A stretch of 64,000 bases of DNA from Tragulus kanchil (lineage: Eukaryota > Chordata > Mammalia > Artiodactyla > Tragulidae). Shown here in pieces: positions 1 through 10,955 of this stretch. A model generated the notes under the pieces. It searched no databases. It was given only the letters and a program-made list of their open reading frames with translations, and had not been told where the DNA came from. The stretch spans positions 173,691,501-173,755,500 of the forward strand of contig JAIOJX010000004.1 in assembly GCA_022376925.1 (NCBI GenBank). The letters are read 5' to 3'. How positions within the stretch are numbered: position 1 is the stretch's first letter; every line of letters starts with the position of its first letter. The position numbers were made by a program, and so were the translations under genes.

Positions 1-329
1 AAACAACCGCAAAACACTTGTTCTTGGATTTCAGGCCCTCCCAGATAATCCCGGAGGAGGCTCTCTGGAGAACGTTAACTCACTCACAGAAGCAAAGGCC
101 CCTTTCCCAAATAAACTCACAGCCAGAGGTCTTGGGGGAGGCTGTGGAATGTCTCGGGGCTGCCGTCCAAACCACCGCAAGCTCTCCCCAGAGCCCCGGG
201 CCCTCGCTGCCCGACCCCGGCACCCTCTGTGCGAAAGCCCCATGCCAGCGGCCAGGAAGAAGTCCAGAGGCAGCCCTCTTCCAAACTCTTGGGAAGAAGG
301 GACCCTCCGGAGAAGAGGCTCTGGCCCCC

Positions 330-923
330 GGGATACGTCTTTTCACTCTGTTTTCCTTCTTGCGGTGCAGGCGTTTCCACGCTTTCGCCGACGAGGTCGC
401 CAGCCTGCCTGTGGCGGGCACGGGCGCCTGTCGCCTGGATGCTCCGGGGGCTGAGTGCGCGCAGGTCCCCGTGCACGCGTCCCCACTGCAGCCGCCGGGA
501 GCCGCAGCCCCTCGGGCCGAGCGCTGACGCCCCGGGTCGGGACCCCTGGGCGGTGTCTGCAGCCGCGGCGGGGCCGGCTCTTCTGCTCAGCCCCCCTCAC
601 GCCCCGCGGAGACGGGGGCACGGTGTCCGGGGGCAGCTACATCCAGCACGGCAAAGTGCGTGGCTTGAAAGAACAGAAAATAGTCTCCCGTGGTTCTGGA
701 GGCCACCGGTCTGAAAGTGAGGCGTCTGAAGGGCCGTGCTCCCTGCAAACACCCGAGGGGAGACTGCTTCCTGCCCGCGCCAGCTTCTGGGGCCTGCCGG
801 CACCTCCTGGTTTCCCCTGGCTTATGGCCTCCTCGCTTCAGTCTCCGCCTCTCAGACCACACGGGCTTCCCTTCTCTTCCCGCGGCCTCTCCACTTGGAT
901 TTCTCGTAAGCACACTTGCCATT
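330..923. other. Unique GC/CpG-rich stretch, no gene recognised
   Basis: This is unique sequence between the two copies of duplication 1. It is CpG-dense at about 360-640. Open frames cross it on both strands, as expected where stop codons are rare, but I recognise no conserved protein and no convincing splice pair. From about 640 CpG density falls. I see nothing else in it. Confidence 0.6.
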
Positions 924-1053
924 GGAAATCCCCTGACGGTCCAGCGGCTAGGACTCCGCGATTTCACTGCCAAGGGCGAGGGCTCAGTTCCTGGTCAGGG
1001 AACCGAGATTCTGAAAGTCACGTAGCTCCACCAAAAAAATTCAAAATAAATCA
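924..1053 (+). mobile_element. CHR-type tRNA-derived SINE, sense
   Basis: The segment has the usual layout of the short tRNA-derived artiodactyl SINEs: a head with 'ccctgacggtccagcggct' at 932, the phrase 'aggactccg', a body with 'ttcctggtcagggaacc' near 988, and an A-rich tail from about 1033. The 1-1388 duplication begins in or just after the tail, so copy A at position 1 lacks the SINE only because of the window edge. The subfamily (CHR-1-like) is a best guess. Confidence 0.75.
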
Positions 1054-1173
1054 AAACAACCGCAAAACACTTGTTCTTGGATTTCAGGCCCTCCCAGATA
1101 ATCCCGGAGGAGGCTCTCTGGAGAACGTTAACTCACTCACAGAAGCAAAGGCCCCTTTCCCAAATAAACTCAC

Positions 1174-3489
1174 AGCCAGAGGTCTTGGGGGAGGCTGTGG
1201 AATGTCTCGGGGCTGCCGTCCAAACCACCGCAAGCTCTCCCCAGAGCCCCCCCGGGCCCTCGCTGCCCGACCCCCGGCACCCTCTGTGCGAAAGCCCCAT
1301 GCCAGCGGCCAGGGAAGAAGTCCAGAGGCAGCCCCTCTTCCAAACTCTTGGGAAGAAGGGACCCTCCGGAGAAGAGGCTCTGGCCCCCAGGGCCTCACCT
1401 CTCTGGTTGTGCCAATTTGGGCCAGTTCCCTCCCCCCGAGGGGGCCAGGTTCCTGCTGTCAGTGAAGGGATTGTGCCAGAAACTGCTTAGGGTTTTCTGG
1501 CCGCCTTGGGACCTGACGACCCTCCCACACCAGGATCATCTCCACCCGGCCTTGAGCAGCTCCTGGCTGCTGGGGGCCGGGGAGAGGGGCGGGAGAGGCC
1601 GGGCCCTGGCTGGCTGGGAGAGCGGGCTCCCCCCGCGCCGCCCCGCCCTGCCCGCTCCTCCTGAAGAGCTCCCCGTCACTCCCCGTCGTCCGTCTCTCCC
1701 ACAATGCAAGCCGCCAAGCGAGAGAAAGGGGTTTCTTTTCAAAAATTGCTTTTCTGGGCTCTTTGACAGAACTGTGTGCCTGCCCGTAATTAATTCTCGG
1801 CCCGGCCCCTGGGTCGGCTGCTCGGCTGGGAGAGAGAGCTCTAGAGAAAAGCACAGTTACGAAAACGAGGGCGCCCGGCCGCCCAGGCCTGCCTCTGCTC
1901 ACCGACCAGAGTAAACACCTGCAAATCCCGCCTGTCGGAAACTTGGCCTCCGAGGCTTTGACCTTCTTTTTTTTTTTTTTTTTCTGGAGTTAATCAGTTT
2001 ATTTATCCTTCTATGTACTGTAGGACTATGGAACACTCTCAACTTTTTCCCCCTGAACTTAATATGTTAGAAAATATGAAAATAGAAAGTGAAAAGGAAA
2101 TTACCAATAACCCAAGCCATGATTAGTATTTAACTTTTGTTACATTATCTGCCAGTTTTTTGTTTTTTTTTCCTCGTTGCTGAATGTATTCGTGACCCGT
2201 GGCATTTCCTTCTGATAGAAACAAGCCAGTTCTGCTTAAAGTGTCCCAGGTTGGGCTTTGACCTTCTTCATGCACGCCAGCACAGAGACCCTGAGAAGTC
2301 CAACCAATGGAAACCTTGTAAGGTTTCTCCAGTTCAGATATGCCAGAGGTCTTGGGGAGGCTGTGGAATGTCTCGGGCTGCCGTCCAAACCACCGCAAGC
2401 TCTCCCAGAGCCCCGGCCCTCGCTGCCCGACCCCGCACCCTCTGTGCGAAAGCCCCATGCCAGCGGCCAGGGAAGAAGTCCAGAGGCAGCCCCTCTTCCA
2501 AACTCTTGGGAAGAAGGGACCCTCCGGAGAAGAGGCTCTGGCCCCCAGGGCCTCACCTCTCTGGTTGTGCCAATTTGGGCCAGTTCCCTCCCCCCGAGGG
2601 GGCCAGGTTCCTGCTGTCAGTGAAGGGATTGTGCCAGAAACTGCTTAGGGTTTTCTGGCCGCCTTGGGACCTGACGACCCTCCCACACCAGGATCATCTC
2701 CACCCGGCCTTGAGCAGCTCCTGGCTGCTGGGGGCCGGGGAGAGGGGCGGGAGAGGCCGGGCCCTGGCTGGCTGGGAGAGCGGGCTCCCCCCGCGCCGCC
2801 CCGCCCTGCCCGCTCCTCCTGAAGAGCTCCCCGTCACTCCCCGTCGTCCGTCTCTCCCACAATGCAAGCCGCCAAGCGAGAGAAAGGGGTTTCTTTTCAA
2901 AAATTGCTTTTCTGGGCTCTTTGACAGAACTGTGTGCCTGCCCGTAATTAATTCTCGGCCCGGCCCCTGGGTCGGCTGCTCGGCTGGGAGAGAGAGCTCT
3001 AGAGAAAAGCACAGTTACGAAAACGAGGGCGCCCGGCCGCCCAGGCCTGCCTCTGCTCACCGACCAGAGTAAACACCTGCAAATCCCGCCTGTCGGAAAC
3101 TTGGCCTCCGAGGCTTTGACCTTCTTTTTTTTTTTTTTTTTCTGGAGTTAATCAGTTTATTTATCCTTCTATGTACTGTAGGACTATGGAACACTCTCAA
3201 CTTTATCCCTCTGAACTTAATATGTTAGAAAATATGAAAATAGAAAGTGAAAAGGAAATTACCAATAACCCAAGCCATGATTAGTATTTAACTTTTGTTA
3301 CATTATCTGCCAGTTTTTTGTTTTTTTTTCCTCGTTGCTGAATGTATTCGTGACCCGTGGCATTTCCTTCTGATAGAAACAAGCCAGTTCTGCTTAAAGT
3401 GTCCCAGGTTGGGCTTTGACCTTCTTCATGCACGCCAGCACAGAGACCCTGAGAAGTCCAACCAATGGAAACCTTGTAAGGTTTCTCCA
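1174..3489. repeat. Duplication 2: unit of about 1158 bp, 1174-2331 and 2332-3489
   Basis: Two head-to-tail copies at offset 1158, nearly identical after the first 200 bases of copy B. Copy B starts with several shortened homopolymers (G5/G4 at the first G run, then shorter C and G runs) within about 110 bases of the join; beyond that I saw only scattered changes, such as a T/A and a C/T near 2050/3205. The join at 2332-2342 looks like a degraded version of the sequence that follows copy B at 3490. The unit contains GC-rich DNA, an AT-rich part beginning with a poly-T run (1964-1984 and about 3124-3141), and a non-repetitive island with a TAATTAATT motif near 1788/2946. No gene is seen. Confidence 0.95.
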
Positions 3490-3931
3490 CGATGTCTCAG
3501 ATATCCCGGAGGTCTGGAGACAGGTGTTTCAAACCAAGCGTGGCAGCGAGTCTTCTCTGGGTTGAGGGGTGAGCCCTGGTCTGTTGCCAGCCTTCTAGGT
3601 GACCTTGATCAGACAAAACAGGCTGGGCTGTCTTCCTTGTCCATAAACAGATAATAGTCCTACATTGCAAGTTGATTATAAAGACCAAAGATCTGTTTGA
3701 AAAATCTATTCATTTCTCTCTGGCAACTGCCTATAAGGACTTTATCGGGGGGCTCACCGGTGGCAGGAACAAGCCAATTCTGTGTAACATGGAAAAGCAA
3801 AACCAACTCCTATCTGCCACCCCTAAGGTCTTGTTAGGAAAAGCGCCCTTTGTAGGGGGGAAGAACTAAGAAAAATCATCTCATCGCTGCCGTGAGAAAG
3901 GTAAACAAGACCCTGAGCCTGGCGAGGCCGT
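3490..3931. other. Unique intergenic stretch
   Basis: Unduplicated, mixed-composition DNA between duplications 2 and 3. I see no recognisable repeat family, exon or RNA gene in it. Confidence 0.5.
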
Positions 3932-4334
3932 CAGGGAGGGGACCGACGGGCCCGTCTGCAAACCCTTTCGCTGCACACGCTCCTGGAAGCTCTAGAACAG
4001 GGCCTTGTATTTTCAGTGATTTTTTATTTCCCTTGTTTGGACCCAGGGTAGGGAGAGGGCCACAGAATAAGCTCTGGGCTTTATCGAATTCACATGGAAA
4101 AAATTACAGCGTGTGCTTCATTTACCACGGCCCGGGCACCGGTCTAAGGCCGCACCCTCCGTATTCCCATAGATCGGAGATGCTGCCGATGGTAAGACCC
4201 TTGCGTTTCATGGACCACGAAGAACTCAGCAGTGACACAAGAAGATGAGCCCTAGACTCGCCGAAGCAGCGCCCGTGTATCGCGTCTGTTCTTGGCGGCA
4301 CAGCGGCGAGGCGGACGAGGCTACTCCCGAGGCA

Positions 4335-4450
4335 CAGATGAGGAAACTGAGGACCGGAGACTTCCAGGAGCTGCCTGAGTTTCTTCCGTGGCAGAGCCGG
4401 GACTCAGCCTGGGCCACTGAGGCCTCGGCGGCGGGTCCTCCCTCTCCGCG
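4335..4450 (+). mobile_element. MIR remnant (copy A)
   Basis: The phrase 'cagatgaggaaactgagg' at 4335 followed by 'cagagccgggactcagcc' near 4393 is the familiar MIR core. It is an ancient mammalian SINE, diverged and not functional. The second copy lies at 5374-5489 inside the duplicated unit. Confidence 0.75.
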
Positions 4451-5373
4451 GACTCCGTGGCCCGGGGCAGGGTGGCAGGGGCTGGCTGGGGTGCTGGGGG
4501 GCAGGGGGCCCAGGCTGCGGGCCGGGAGTCTCGGGGAGACCCAGCTGCCCTGCCTCCCCGTCATCTCGCCTCTTCTCCCTCTGCTCGGGGCTCCAGCCGT
4601 CTCCAGAGGAGGGGTCCCCCGTCTGTTGCCAGGGAGTCTCCTCCACACAGCTACGGGAGCTTCCCACCGGAGCAAACATTTTTCTTGGATTCTTTCAGAG
4701 CAGGAAAACTTCAGGCAGGGCTGGCAGATCACGGTTGTCTCAAGCGCCAGCCCCAATGGATCCGCGGAGGCCGCCAGGAGAGGGCTGAGAGGGGTTCCGA
4801 GGCTGCTGGGACCCGGGAAAGCTTCCTGGCCCTGTGCCCAAGGCCATCGGCCTGGAGAGGTGAGACCAGGCATCTCCCGGGCTGGGCAAGCAGCTAGCCG
4901 GGACCCCTAAACCACAAGAGGGCCCGCGGAGGCCCCCACATCACGCCCAGGAGACCCTGAATGGCCTCCCCAGGGAGGGGACCGACGGGCCCGTCTGCAA
5001 ACCCTTTCGCTGCACACGCTCCTGGAAGCTCTAGAACAGGGCCTTGTATTTTCAGTGATTTTTTATTTCCCTTGTTTGGACCCAGGGTAGGGAGAGGGCC
5101 ACAGATAAGCTCTGGGCTTTATCGAATTCACATGGAAAAAATTACAGCGTGTGCTTCATTTACCACGGCCCAGGCACCGGTCTAAGGCCGCACCCTCCGT
5201 ATTCCCATAGATCGGAGATGCTGCCGATGGTAAGACCCTTGCGTTTCATGGACCACGAAGAACTCAGCGGTGACACAAGAAGATGAGCCCTAGACTCGCC
5301 AAAGCAGCGCCCGTGTATCGCGTCTATTCTTGGCGGCACAGCGGCGAGGCGGACAAGGCTACTCCCGAGGCAC

Positions 5374-5489
5374 AGATGAGGAAACTGAGGACCAGAGACT
5401 TCCAGGAGCTGCCTGAGTTTCTTCCGTGGCAGAGCCGGGACTCAGCCTGGGCCACTGAGGCCTCGGCGGCGGGTCCTCCCTCTCCGCGG
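5374..5489 (+). mobile_element. MIR remnant (copy B)
   Basis: Duplicate of the MIR core at 4335-4450, carried in copy B of duplication 3. Confidence 0.75.
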
Positions 5490-6009
5490 ACTCCGCGGCC
5501 CGGGGCAGGGTGGCAGGGGCTGGCTGGGGTGCTGGGGGGGCAGGGGGCCCAGGCTGCGGGCCGGGAGTCTCGGGGAGACCCAGCTGCCCTGCCTCCCCGT
5601 CATCTCGCCTCTTCTCCCTCTGCTCGGGGCTCCAGCCGTCTCCAGAGGAGGGGTCCCCCGTCTGTTGCCAGGGAGTCTCCTCCACACAGCTACGGGAGCT
5701 TCCCACCGGAGCAAACATTTTTCTTGGATTCTTTCAGAGCAGGAAAACTTCAGGCAGGGCTGGCAGATCACGGTTGTCTCAAGCGCCAGCCCCAATGGAT
5801 CCGCGGAGGCCGCCAGGAGAGGGCTGAGAGGGGTTCCGAGGCTGCTGGGACCCGGGAAAGCTTCCTGGCCCTGTGCCCAAGGCCATCGGCCTGGAGAGGT
5901 GAGACCAGGCATCTCCCGGGCTGGGCAAGCGGCTAGCCGGGACCCCTAAACCACAAGAGGGCCCGCGGAGGCCCCCACATCACGCCCAGGAGACCCTGAA
6001 TGGCCTCCC

Positions 6010-6689
6010 CAGGGTCACGTGTCTGCCCTTGGCCTTTCTGCACCTTCACCAGCTGAGACGCGGGAGGAGGCGAGGATGGGGCCTCCCAGGGGGGTCAGGG
6101 CCCTCCCAGGAGCAGCCACGGCCTGGAGCGTCCCTGCGCTCGGCGCGGGGCCCGCAGTCACCCAGCTTGCGTCCCACAGATTATTGGGAGCCGAAAGTTT
6201 CCCCTCCTGAGGGCGAGGACGCGGGGCCTCGGGGTGAATCCGTGCGACTGAGCGCGGGACTCCCACCCCAGAGATGCCTCTTCACAGAGAGGGGCGCCTT
6301 TCCTCGTCTAGGAAGGGTTGCCCACTGGTCCTCGGGCGGCTGGGGCTCCAGGTCACCCTTCCATGACCGGCACCGCCCACCGCTGTGACGACGACCGCGT
6401 GCTCAGCTGTCTGAAGCCCTCCCACACCTTTCCTCCTTTGTCCCCACCCGCGCTGTGAGGTGAGGCCTCGCCGTGGTCCTCCCCGCCCGGTGGGGACGGC
6501 TCTGCAAAGCACGGGTGGGACTTGAACCCAGGAGGGGCCAGCAGCGCCTCCTCTCAAAGCCTCAGGTCCACCCACTGCCACACCTCCCAGTCAAGGGCCC
6601 TCGAGGTGTCCCTGCAGGAGCTGGTTCTAGAACATTCCAGAGATGGGTTTAGGGGACACATTCTCATCTTTAGGAAGGAGGTGGGGGTA
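6010..6689. other. Unique GC-rich stretch with a MIR-like end
   Basis: Unduplicated DNA. Around 6430-6545 it carries the MIR-type phrase 'gggacttgaacccagg' preceded by 'gctctgcaaagc', so this part is probably a degraded MIR. The rest (6010-6430) shows no recognisable gene or repeat. The short open frames here have no conserved features. Confidence 0.5.
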
Positions 6690-6800
6690 ATTCTTTGGGG
6701 GTCCAATGCTCTCACTGCCAAGAACGCAGATTGATTCCCTGATGAGGGAACTAGGATCCTATAAAACTCATGGCACTGTAAAAAAAAGAAAAGAAGAAAG
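6690..6800 (+). mobile_element. CHR-type SINE, sense, cut by the duplication boundary
   Basis: The element reads 'tccaatgctctcactgccaa' near 6701, then 'gatgagggaactaggatcc' near 6740, then an A-rich tail ending in a run of eight A at 6779. The left edge of duplication 4 falls inside it (about 6734), so copy B at 7835 holds only the second half and tail. A tandem unit that starts inside a SINE is not a transposition product. Confidence 0.7.
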
Positions 6801-8933
6801 AGCTGGTATTTTAGTGTTTTTGAGGACGGGCAGACTTGAGAGGCCCCCCTCAGCCCGCGGTGGGTGCCTGTGCGCAGACCCTCTCCAGGACAGGTGGGGC
6901 TCTGAGCTCACCCCCAGCCCGGCGCCCTCTCTTCCCACCGCCTCCACCACCCCAGGGTCTCAGGCTGAGACCAGGCTTAATCGCCAGTGAGGTCTCTTAT
7001 CTCCTGACTGCCTCCAGCAACAGAGGAAAACAAATATCAATTAGGGGCGGAATTGTCCCTCAGAAGAACATTGTCGCTCTGGATTTAGAGTTTACACACA
7101 GTTAATTAAGCCCTCAGCGAGGAACACACCTGTGGGCCCACAGAGAGAACCTCCTGGCCTCCGGGCGTCCCCACTGGACCCCCTCCTTGGGGCTGCACCC
7201 CCTACCCACCCACAGGGCTGTAGGGCATCCCGCCCTGTTCTGGCCTCCCGACGTCCTGCCCTCGCTCTGATGAGTCACCCACTCCCTGGGACCAGGGGCT
7301 CCAAACCCGGCTCCAAGCCTGCGCCCCGAGTCCCGCTCCGGGGCCTCCTGCTTCAGGCCTGATGGCAGCATCTCCGGCCGTTCGCTCTGAATCGGGCCCA
7401 AGGGCGGGAGCACGTCTGAGGCCTTTCGTAGCCTCAGCCCAGGCAGGAAGGGCTCTGTTTCTTTCCATCTGGGGTAAAAGAGGGAGCGTGCGGAGGGAGG
7501 GCCCTTGGCTGAGGGGAGGTGGCAGCTCGGCAGATGGCGGGGGGCGGCTGGAAGGCACGAGGTGCGGGACGGATCTCTACCTTCGCTTTCAAGGAAATGT
7601 CTCCTCATTCAGGAAACAAGGGTGCCAAGCGGGTTCAGAGAAAGCAGAGCGGCCCACTGCCATCCGGACGGGGAGCTGAACGTGCCCGCTTCGTGCGGGT
7701 CCCCGGACACCTCGGCGAAGAGGACAGAGCCAGCCCTGCTCCCCGGGGCACCCGCCCTGTTTGGAGACACAGAGAATAAACCAACAAATCTGTTACCAAG
7801 CACGGTCGTTTCAGATGTCAGTCTAACAAAGAAAATTCCCTGATGAGGGAACTAGGATCCTATAAAACTCATGGCACTGTAAAAAGAAATGAAGAAAGAG
7901 CTGGTATTTTAGTGTTTTTGAGGACGGGCAGACTTGAGAGGCCCCCCTCAGCCCGCGGTGGGTGCCTGTGCGCAGACCCTCTCCAGGACAGGTGGGGCTC
8001 TGAGCTCACCCCCAGCCCGGCGCCCTCTCTTCCCACCGCCTCCACCACCCCAGGGTCTCAGGCTGAGACCAGGCTTAATCGCCAGTGAGGTCTCTTATCT
8101 CCTGACTGCCTCCAGCAACAGAGGAAAACAAATATCAATTAGGGGCGGAATTGTCCCTCAGAAGAACATTGTCGCTCTGGATTTAGAGTTTACACACAGT
8201 TAATTAAGCCCTCAGCGAGGAACACACCTGTGGGCCCACAGAGAGAACCTCCTGGCCTCCGGGCGTCCCCACTGGACCCCCTCCTTGGGGCTGCACCCCC
8301 TACCCACCCACAGGGCTGTAGGGCATCCCGCCCTGTCCTGGCCTCCGGACGTCCTGCCCTCGCTCTGATGAGTCACCCACTCCCTGGGACCAGGGGCTCC
8401 GAACCCGGCTCCAAGCCTGCGCCCCGAGTCCCGCTCCGGGCCCCCTGCTTCAGGCCTGATGGCAGCATCTCCGGCCGTTCGCTCTGAATCGGGCCCAAGG
8501 GCGGGAGCACGTCTGAGGCCTTTCGTAGCCTCAGCCCAGGCAGGAAGGGCTCTGTTTCTTTCCATCTGGGGTAAAAGAGGGAGCGTGCGGAGGGAGGGCC
8601 CTTGGCTGAGGGGAGGTGGCAGCTCGGCAGATGGCGGGGGGCGGCTGGAAGGCACGAGGTGCGGGACGGATCTCTACCTTCGCTTTCAAGGAAATGTCTC
8701 CTCATTCAGGAAACAAGGGTGCCAAGCGGGTTCAGAGAAAGCAGAGCGGCCCACTGCCATCCGGACGGGGAGCTGAACGTGCCCGCTTCGTGCGGGTCCC
8801 CGGACACCTCGGCGAAGAGGACAGAGCCAGCCCTGCTCCCCGGGGCACCCGCCCTGTTTGGAGACACAGAGAATAAACCAACAAATCTGTTACCAAGCAC
8901 GGTCGTTTCAGATGTCAGTCTAACAAAGAAAAT
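6734..8933. repeat. Duplication 4: unit of about 1100 bp, 6734-7834 and 7835-8933
   Basis: Two head-to-tail copies at offset 1101, falling to about 1097. The main indels are in the SINE A-tail within 60 bases of the join (A8 plus AAAG text in copy A against a shorter, altered run in copy B). Further changes near 7246-7345 and 8338-8440 include a CpG transition (ccaaac/ccgaac). The unit holds an AT-rich non-repetitive island at 7018-7110 and 8114-8208 and GC-rich DNA with overlapping meaningless frames. No gene is seen. Confidence 0.95.
7835..7885 (+). mobile_element. Truncated second copy of the CHR-type SINE
   Basis: This is the 3' part of the SINE at 6690-6800, starting abruptly at the join of duplication 4. 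It lacks the tRNA-related head. Confidence 0.75.
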
Positions 8934-8939
8934 AAACAA

Positions 8940-9215
8940 GGGCTTCCCTGGTGGTCAGCAGTGAAGAGTCTGCCTTCCAGTGCAGGGAACGCGGGCTGGA
9001 CTGCTGCTTGGGCGACTGGGCTGCCCCCACGCCGTGGGGCAGCTAAGCCCTCGTACTGCGGCTCTAAGCCTGCCCGCTGTAGAGCTTGTGACCCACGAGA
9101 AAAGAAAGCCTGCAAGCCACAGCAAAGACCCAGTGCAGCCAAGATTTAAAATAATAAATAAATAAAAGAATGAAAGAAAAAAAAAAAACACGAAAGAAAG
9201 AAAATAAAAAAACCT
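8940..9215 (+). mobile_element. CHR-2-like SINE, sense, with A-rich tail
   Basis: It begins 'ggcttccctggtggtcagc' at 8941, the classic tRNA-derived start. A long body follows, with the repeated 'gtactgcggctctaagcct' and 'acccagtgcagccaag' phrases, then an A-rich tail to about 9215. The minus-strand open frame across it is a SINE translation, not a gene. Confidence 0.88.
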
Positions 9216-9636
9216 ATGGGGAGGTGGAGAAGACTCAGCGTTTTGTTACAAAGTCTGGTCCGGAGAAGGTTCTCTGAAGAGCTGATGGGCACTGGAGACC
9301 TGAATTACCTGTCAGGCAGAGACTGGGGCTCAGAACATTTGCCAGAAGGAACAGGTGCAGAGCCCCCGAGGCAGCAACGAGCCTGATGTACTTGAAGATC
9401 CAAAGGGAGGTCTCTGAGCCTGGAAGTTAAGTGACTGCAGAGCGTAAGGGTGGAATCTGAGAGAGGAGCAGGGATTGCAGAGTCCTAAAGGCCGGGTAAA
9501 GAACCCAGTTTCTGGTCTAAGCGGCATCGGGGGCCAGGGGCTGCAGCCACCTGCGTCTGGCCGTGGAGCAACTGTGCCCGGCCCGCCCTCCGCACACAGG
9601 CACGCATGTGTACTGTACTAGGTATGGTGTTTAGAA
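9216..9636. other. Ancient repeat-like stretch, family unresolved
   Basis: The text around 9270-9500 ('cctgaattacctgtcaggca', later 'aacaggtgcagagcccccga') resembles a diverged mammalian interspersed repeat of L2/MIR age. I could not assign it confidently. No gene is seen. Confidence 0.4.
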
Positions 9637-9790
9637 GCTAAGTTGTGCCCAAATCTTTTGAGATCACATGGACTGTAGCCCACCAGGGTCTGCTGGAAAG
9701 ATTACTGGAGTGGGTTGCCATTCTAGTGGGTGTGATCTTCCCGACCCATGGACTGAACCCCCATCTCCTGCATTGGCAGGTGAATTCCTT
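9637..9790 (-). mobile_element. Bov-tA/BovA SINE, antisense, left part
   Basis: The antisense BovA phrases 'catggactgtagcccacc' at 9668 and 'tactggagtgggttgcca' near 9704 are clear. The element is interrupted at about 9790 by a CHR-2-type SINE and resumes at 10063. Confidence 0.85.
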
Positions 9791-10062
9791 TTTTTCCTTC
9801 TTTTCTACTTTTTTTGGCCTCTAAGTCATCATTCATTTTTCATCCATCTTTATTCTTCGGCCTGTGTGGGCCTCCCACAGCAGTGGCCTCTCTTGCTGCA
9901 GAGCACCGGCTCTGGGCGCAGGTGCTCCAGAGCGCTGGCTCTCAGCTGGACACACTGGCCCAGCCGCTCCCTGGCACGTGGGATCTTCCCCGTCCGGGGA
10001 TAGAACCAGTGCCCCTTGTACTGCAAGGTGGACTCTTTACCCACTGGACCACCAGGGGAGCC
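9791..10062 (-). mobile_element. CHR-2-like SINE inserted inside a Bov-tA
   Basis: Antisense CHR-2-like element: T-rich tail complement at 9791-9856, 'gtgggcctcccacagcagtg' at 9867, 'gcagagcaccggctctggg' near 9898, and head complement 'ccactggaccaccagggga' ending near 10060. Near-direct repeats flank it: 'tggcaggtgaattcctt' at 9774-9790 and 'tggcaggtggactcttt' at 10063-10079. These read as a target-site duplication within the host Bov-tA. Confidence 0.85.
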
Positions 10063-10098
10063 TGGCAGGTGGACTCTTTACCACTAGCGCCACCTGAG
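10063..10098 (-). mobile_element. Bov-tA SINE, antisense, right part
   Basis: Continuation of the Bov-tA at 9637-9790 after the nested insertion: 'ctctttaccactagcgcc' at 10074 is the antisense tRNA-derived head. Confidence 0.8.
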
Positions 10099-10737
10099 AA
10101 TAAACAGGAAGCAGTTCCTGGCAGGCAGTGCAAGGCTCGTACCCCTGAGCGAAGGCAAGCCCACAGCCTCCGGTTCTCTTCCGTGGGATCAGTCTCCCGG
10201 GTGCAGCACAGGGACCTCAGCCGAGCTCAGTGCCCGTGGTGAGCTGAGAACAGAGCGGTCAGGGGCAGGGCAGCTGGGCCCAGCCGAGCAAGACGCCAGA
10301 GAGGAACAGGCTGTGCAGACGGAGGCCCCAGAAGTCAATGTGGGAACCCCCTGTTGAGTCCATGGCCGAGACCCTGCTCAGAGTATGCTCAGAGCAAGAC
10401 CATCTAAGAGGCACAGAGACCCTACGGGACTGAAGGCAGCCCGGAAACACTGGGGGTCTGAACTGAACTCGAGGAAGAACGGAGAGCCCTGAGCTTCCTG
10501 CCTGGCCCGAATGGAGAACTCTTGACACTTTTTTAACACTCTCGACCTCCAGCTGTGACCCCAGAGGGACCATGGCTTAAGAGAGGGGACTGTGCATGGC
10601 GATAAGAGTTTCACTGGACCCCTCCTTTGCTGTTCAGCCGCTAAATCGCGTCTGACTCCTCCTAATAAAAACCTAAAACCAAGTCCCCAAAAGATCTGCA
10701 AGGAAAACAGAGTTCAGAGGCAATTCCTGCCGACTAA
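10099..10737. other. Unique stretch, possibly old L1-related
   Basis: No gene seen. The style of text around 10240-10560 (A/G-rich, with 'gaatggagaactcttgacac') could come from an old L1 5' region continuing toward 11160, but I cannot support that firmly. Confidence 0.35.
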
Positions 10738-10955
10738 ATAACCCACGTCTGCACCAGCAGAAAGAATCCACCTACCGATGCAGGAGCCGCAGGAGCCGCC
10801 AACTCAGTCCCTGGGTCGGGAAGATCCCTTGGAGGAGGAAACGGCGGCCCACGCCAGCGTTCTTGCCGGGAGAATCCTGTGTCAGAGGAGCCTGTGGGGC
10901 TACAGTCCATGGGGTCACAAAAAGTCGGACACGACTGAGCGACTGAGCACACACA
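10738..10955 (+). mobile_element. Bov-tA SINE, sense
   Basis: A weak tRNA-like head is followed by 'ctgggtcgggaagatccctt' at 10812 and the BovA end 'ggggctacagtccatggggt' at 10895, then 'gacacgactgagcgactgag' at 10928. The element is full length but diverged. Confidence 0.85.

Larger units (their letters stand above)
1..1388. repeat. Duplication 1: 1-329 repeated at 1054-1388
   Basis: Positions 1-329 and 1054-1388 are the same sequence at an offset of 1053. The second copy is 6 bases longer, and every difference is a homopolymer length change: C4/C7 in the run near 1250, C4/C5 near 1270, G2/G3 near 1310 and C3/C4 near 1336. The first copy is cut by the window edge, so the full unit is not visible. 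After 329 the first copy runs into unique CpG-rich DNA; after 1388 the second runs into the first unit of the next duplication. Part of this segment occurs a third time at 2342-2548. Homopolymer-only differences suggest sequencing error rather than evolutionary divergence. Confidence 0.93.
3932..6009. repeat. Duplication 3: unit of 1039 bp, 3932-4970 and 4971-6009
   Basis: Two head-to-tail copies at offset 1039. Unlike duplication 2, most differences are single-base transitions, many at CpG (for example CGG/CAG near 4131/5170, CCG/CCA near 4262/5301, CG/CA near 4315/5354 and 4355/5394), with two indels: a missing base near 5105 and one extra G near 5536. That pattern fits two alleles, or miscalls at methylated CpG. 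The sequence leading into copy B ('cctgaatggcctccccagg') resembles a degraded version of the flank before copy A. A MIR remnant lies in each copy. No gene is seen. Confidence 0.95.

Noticed and set aside
8940..9010. SINE heads as tRNA genes
   Set aside because: Bov-tA and CHR heads carry box-B-like text but no intact cloverleaf, and they continue into SINE bodies and A-tails.
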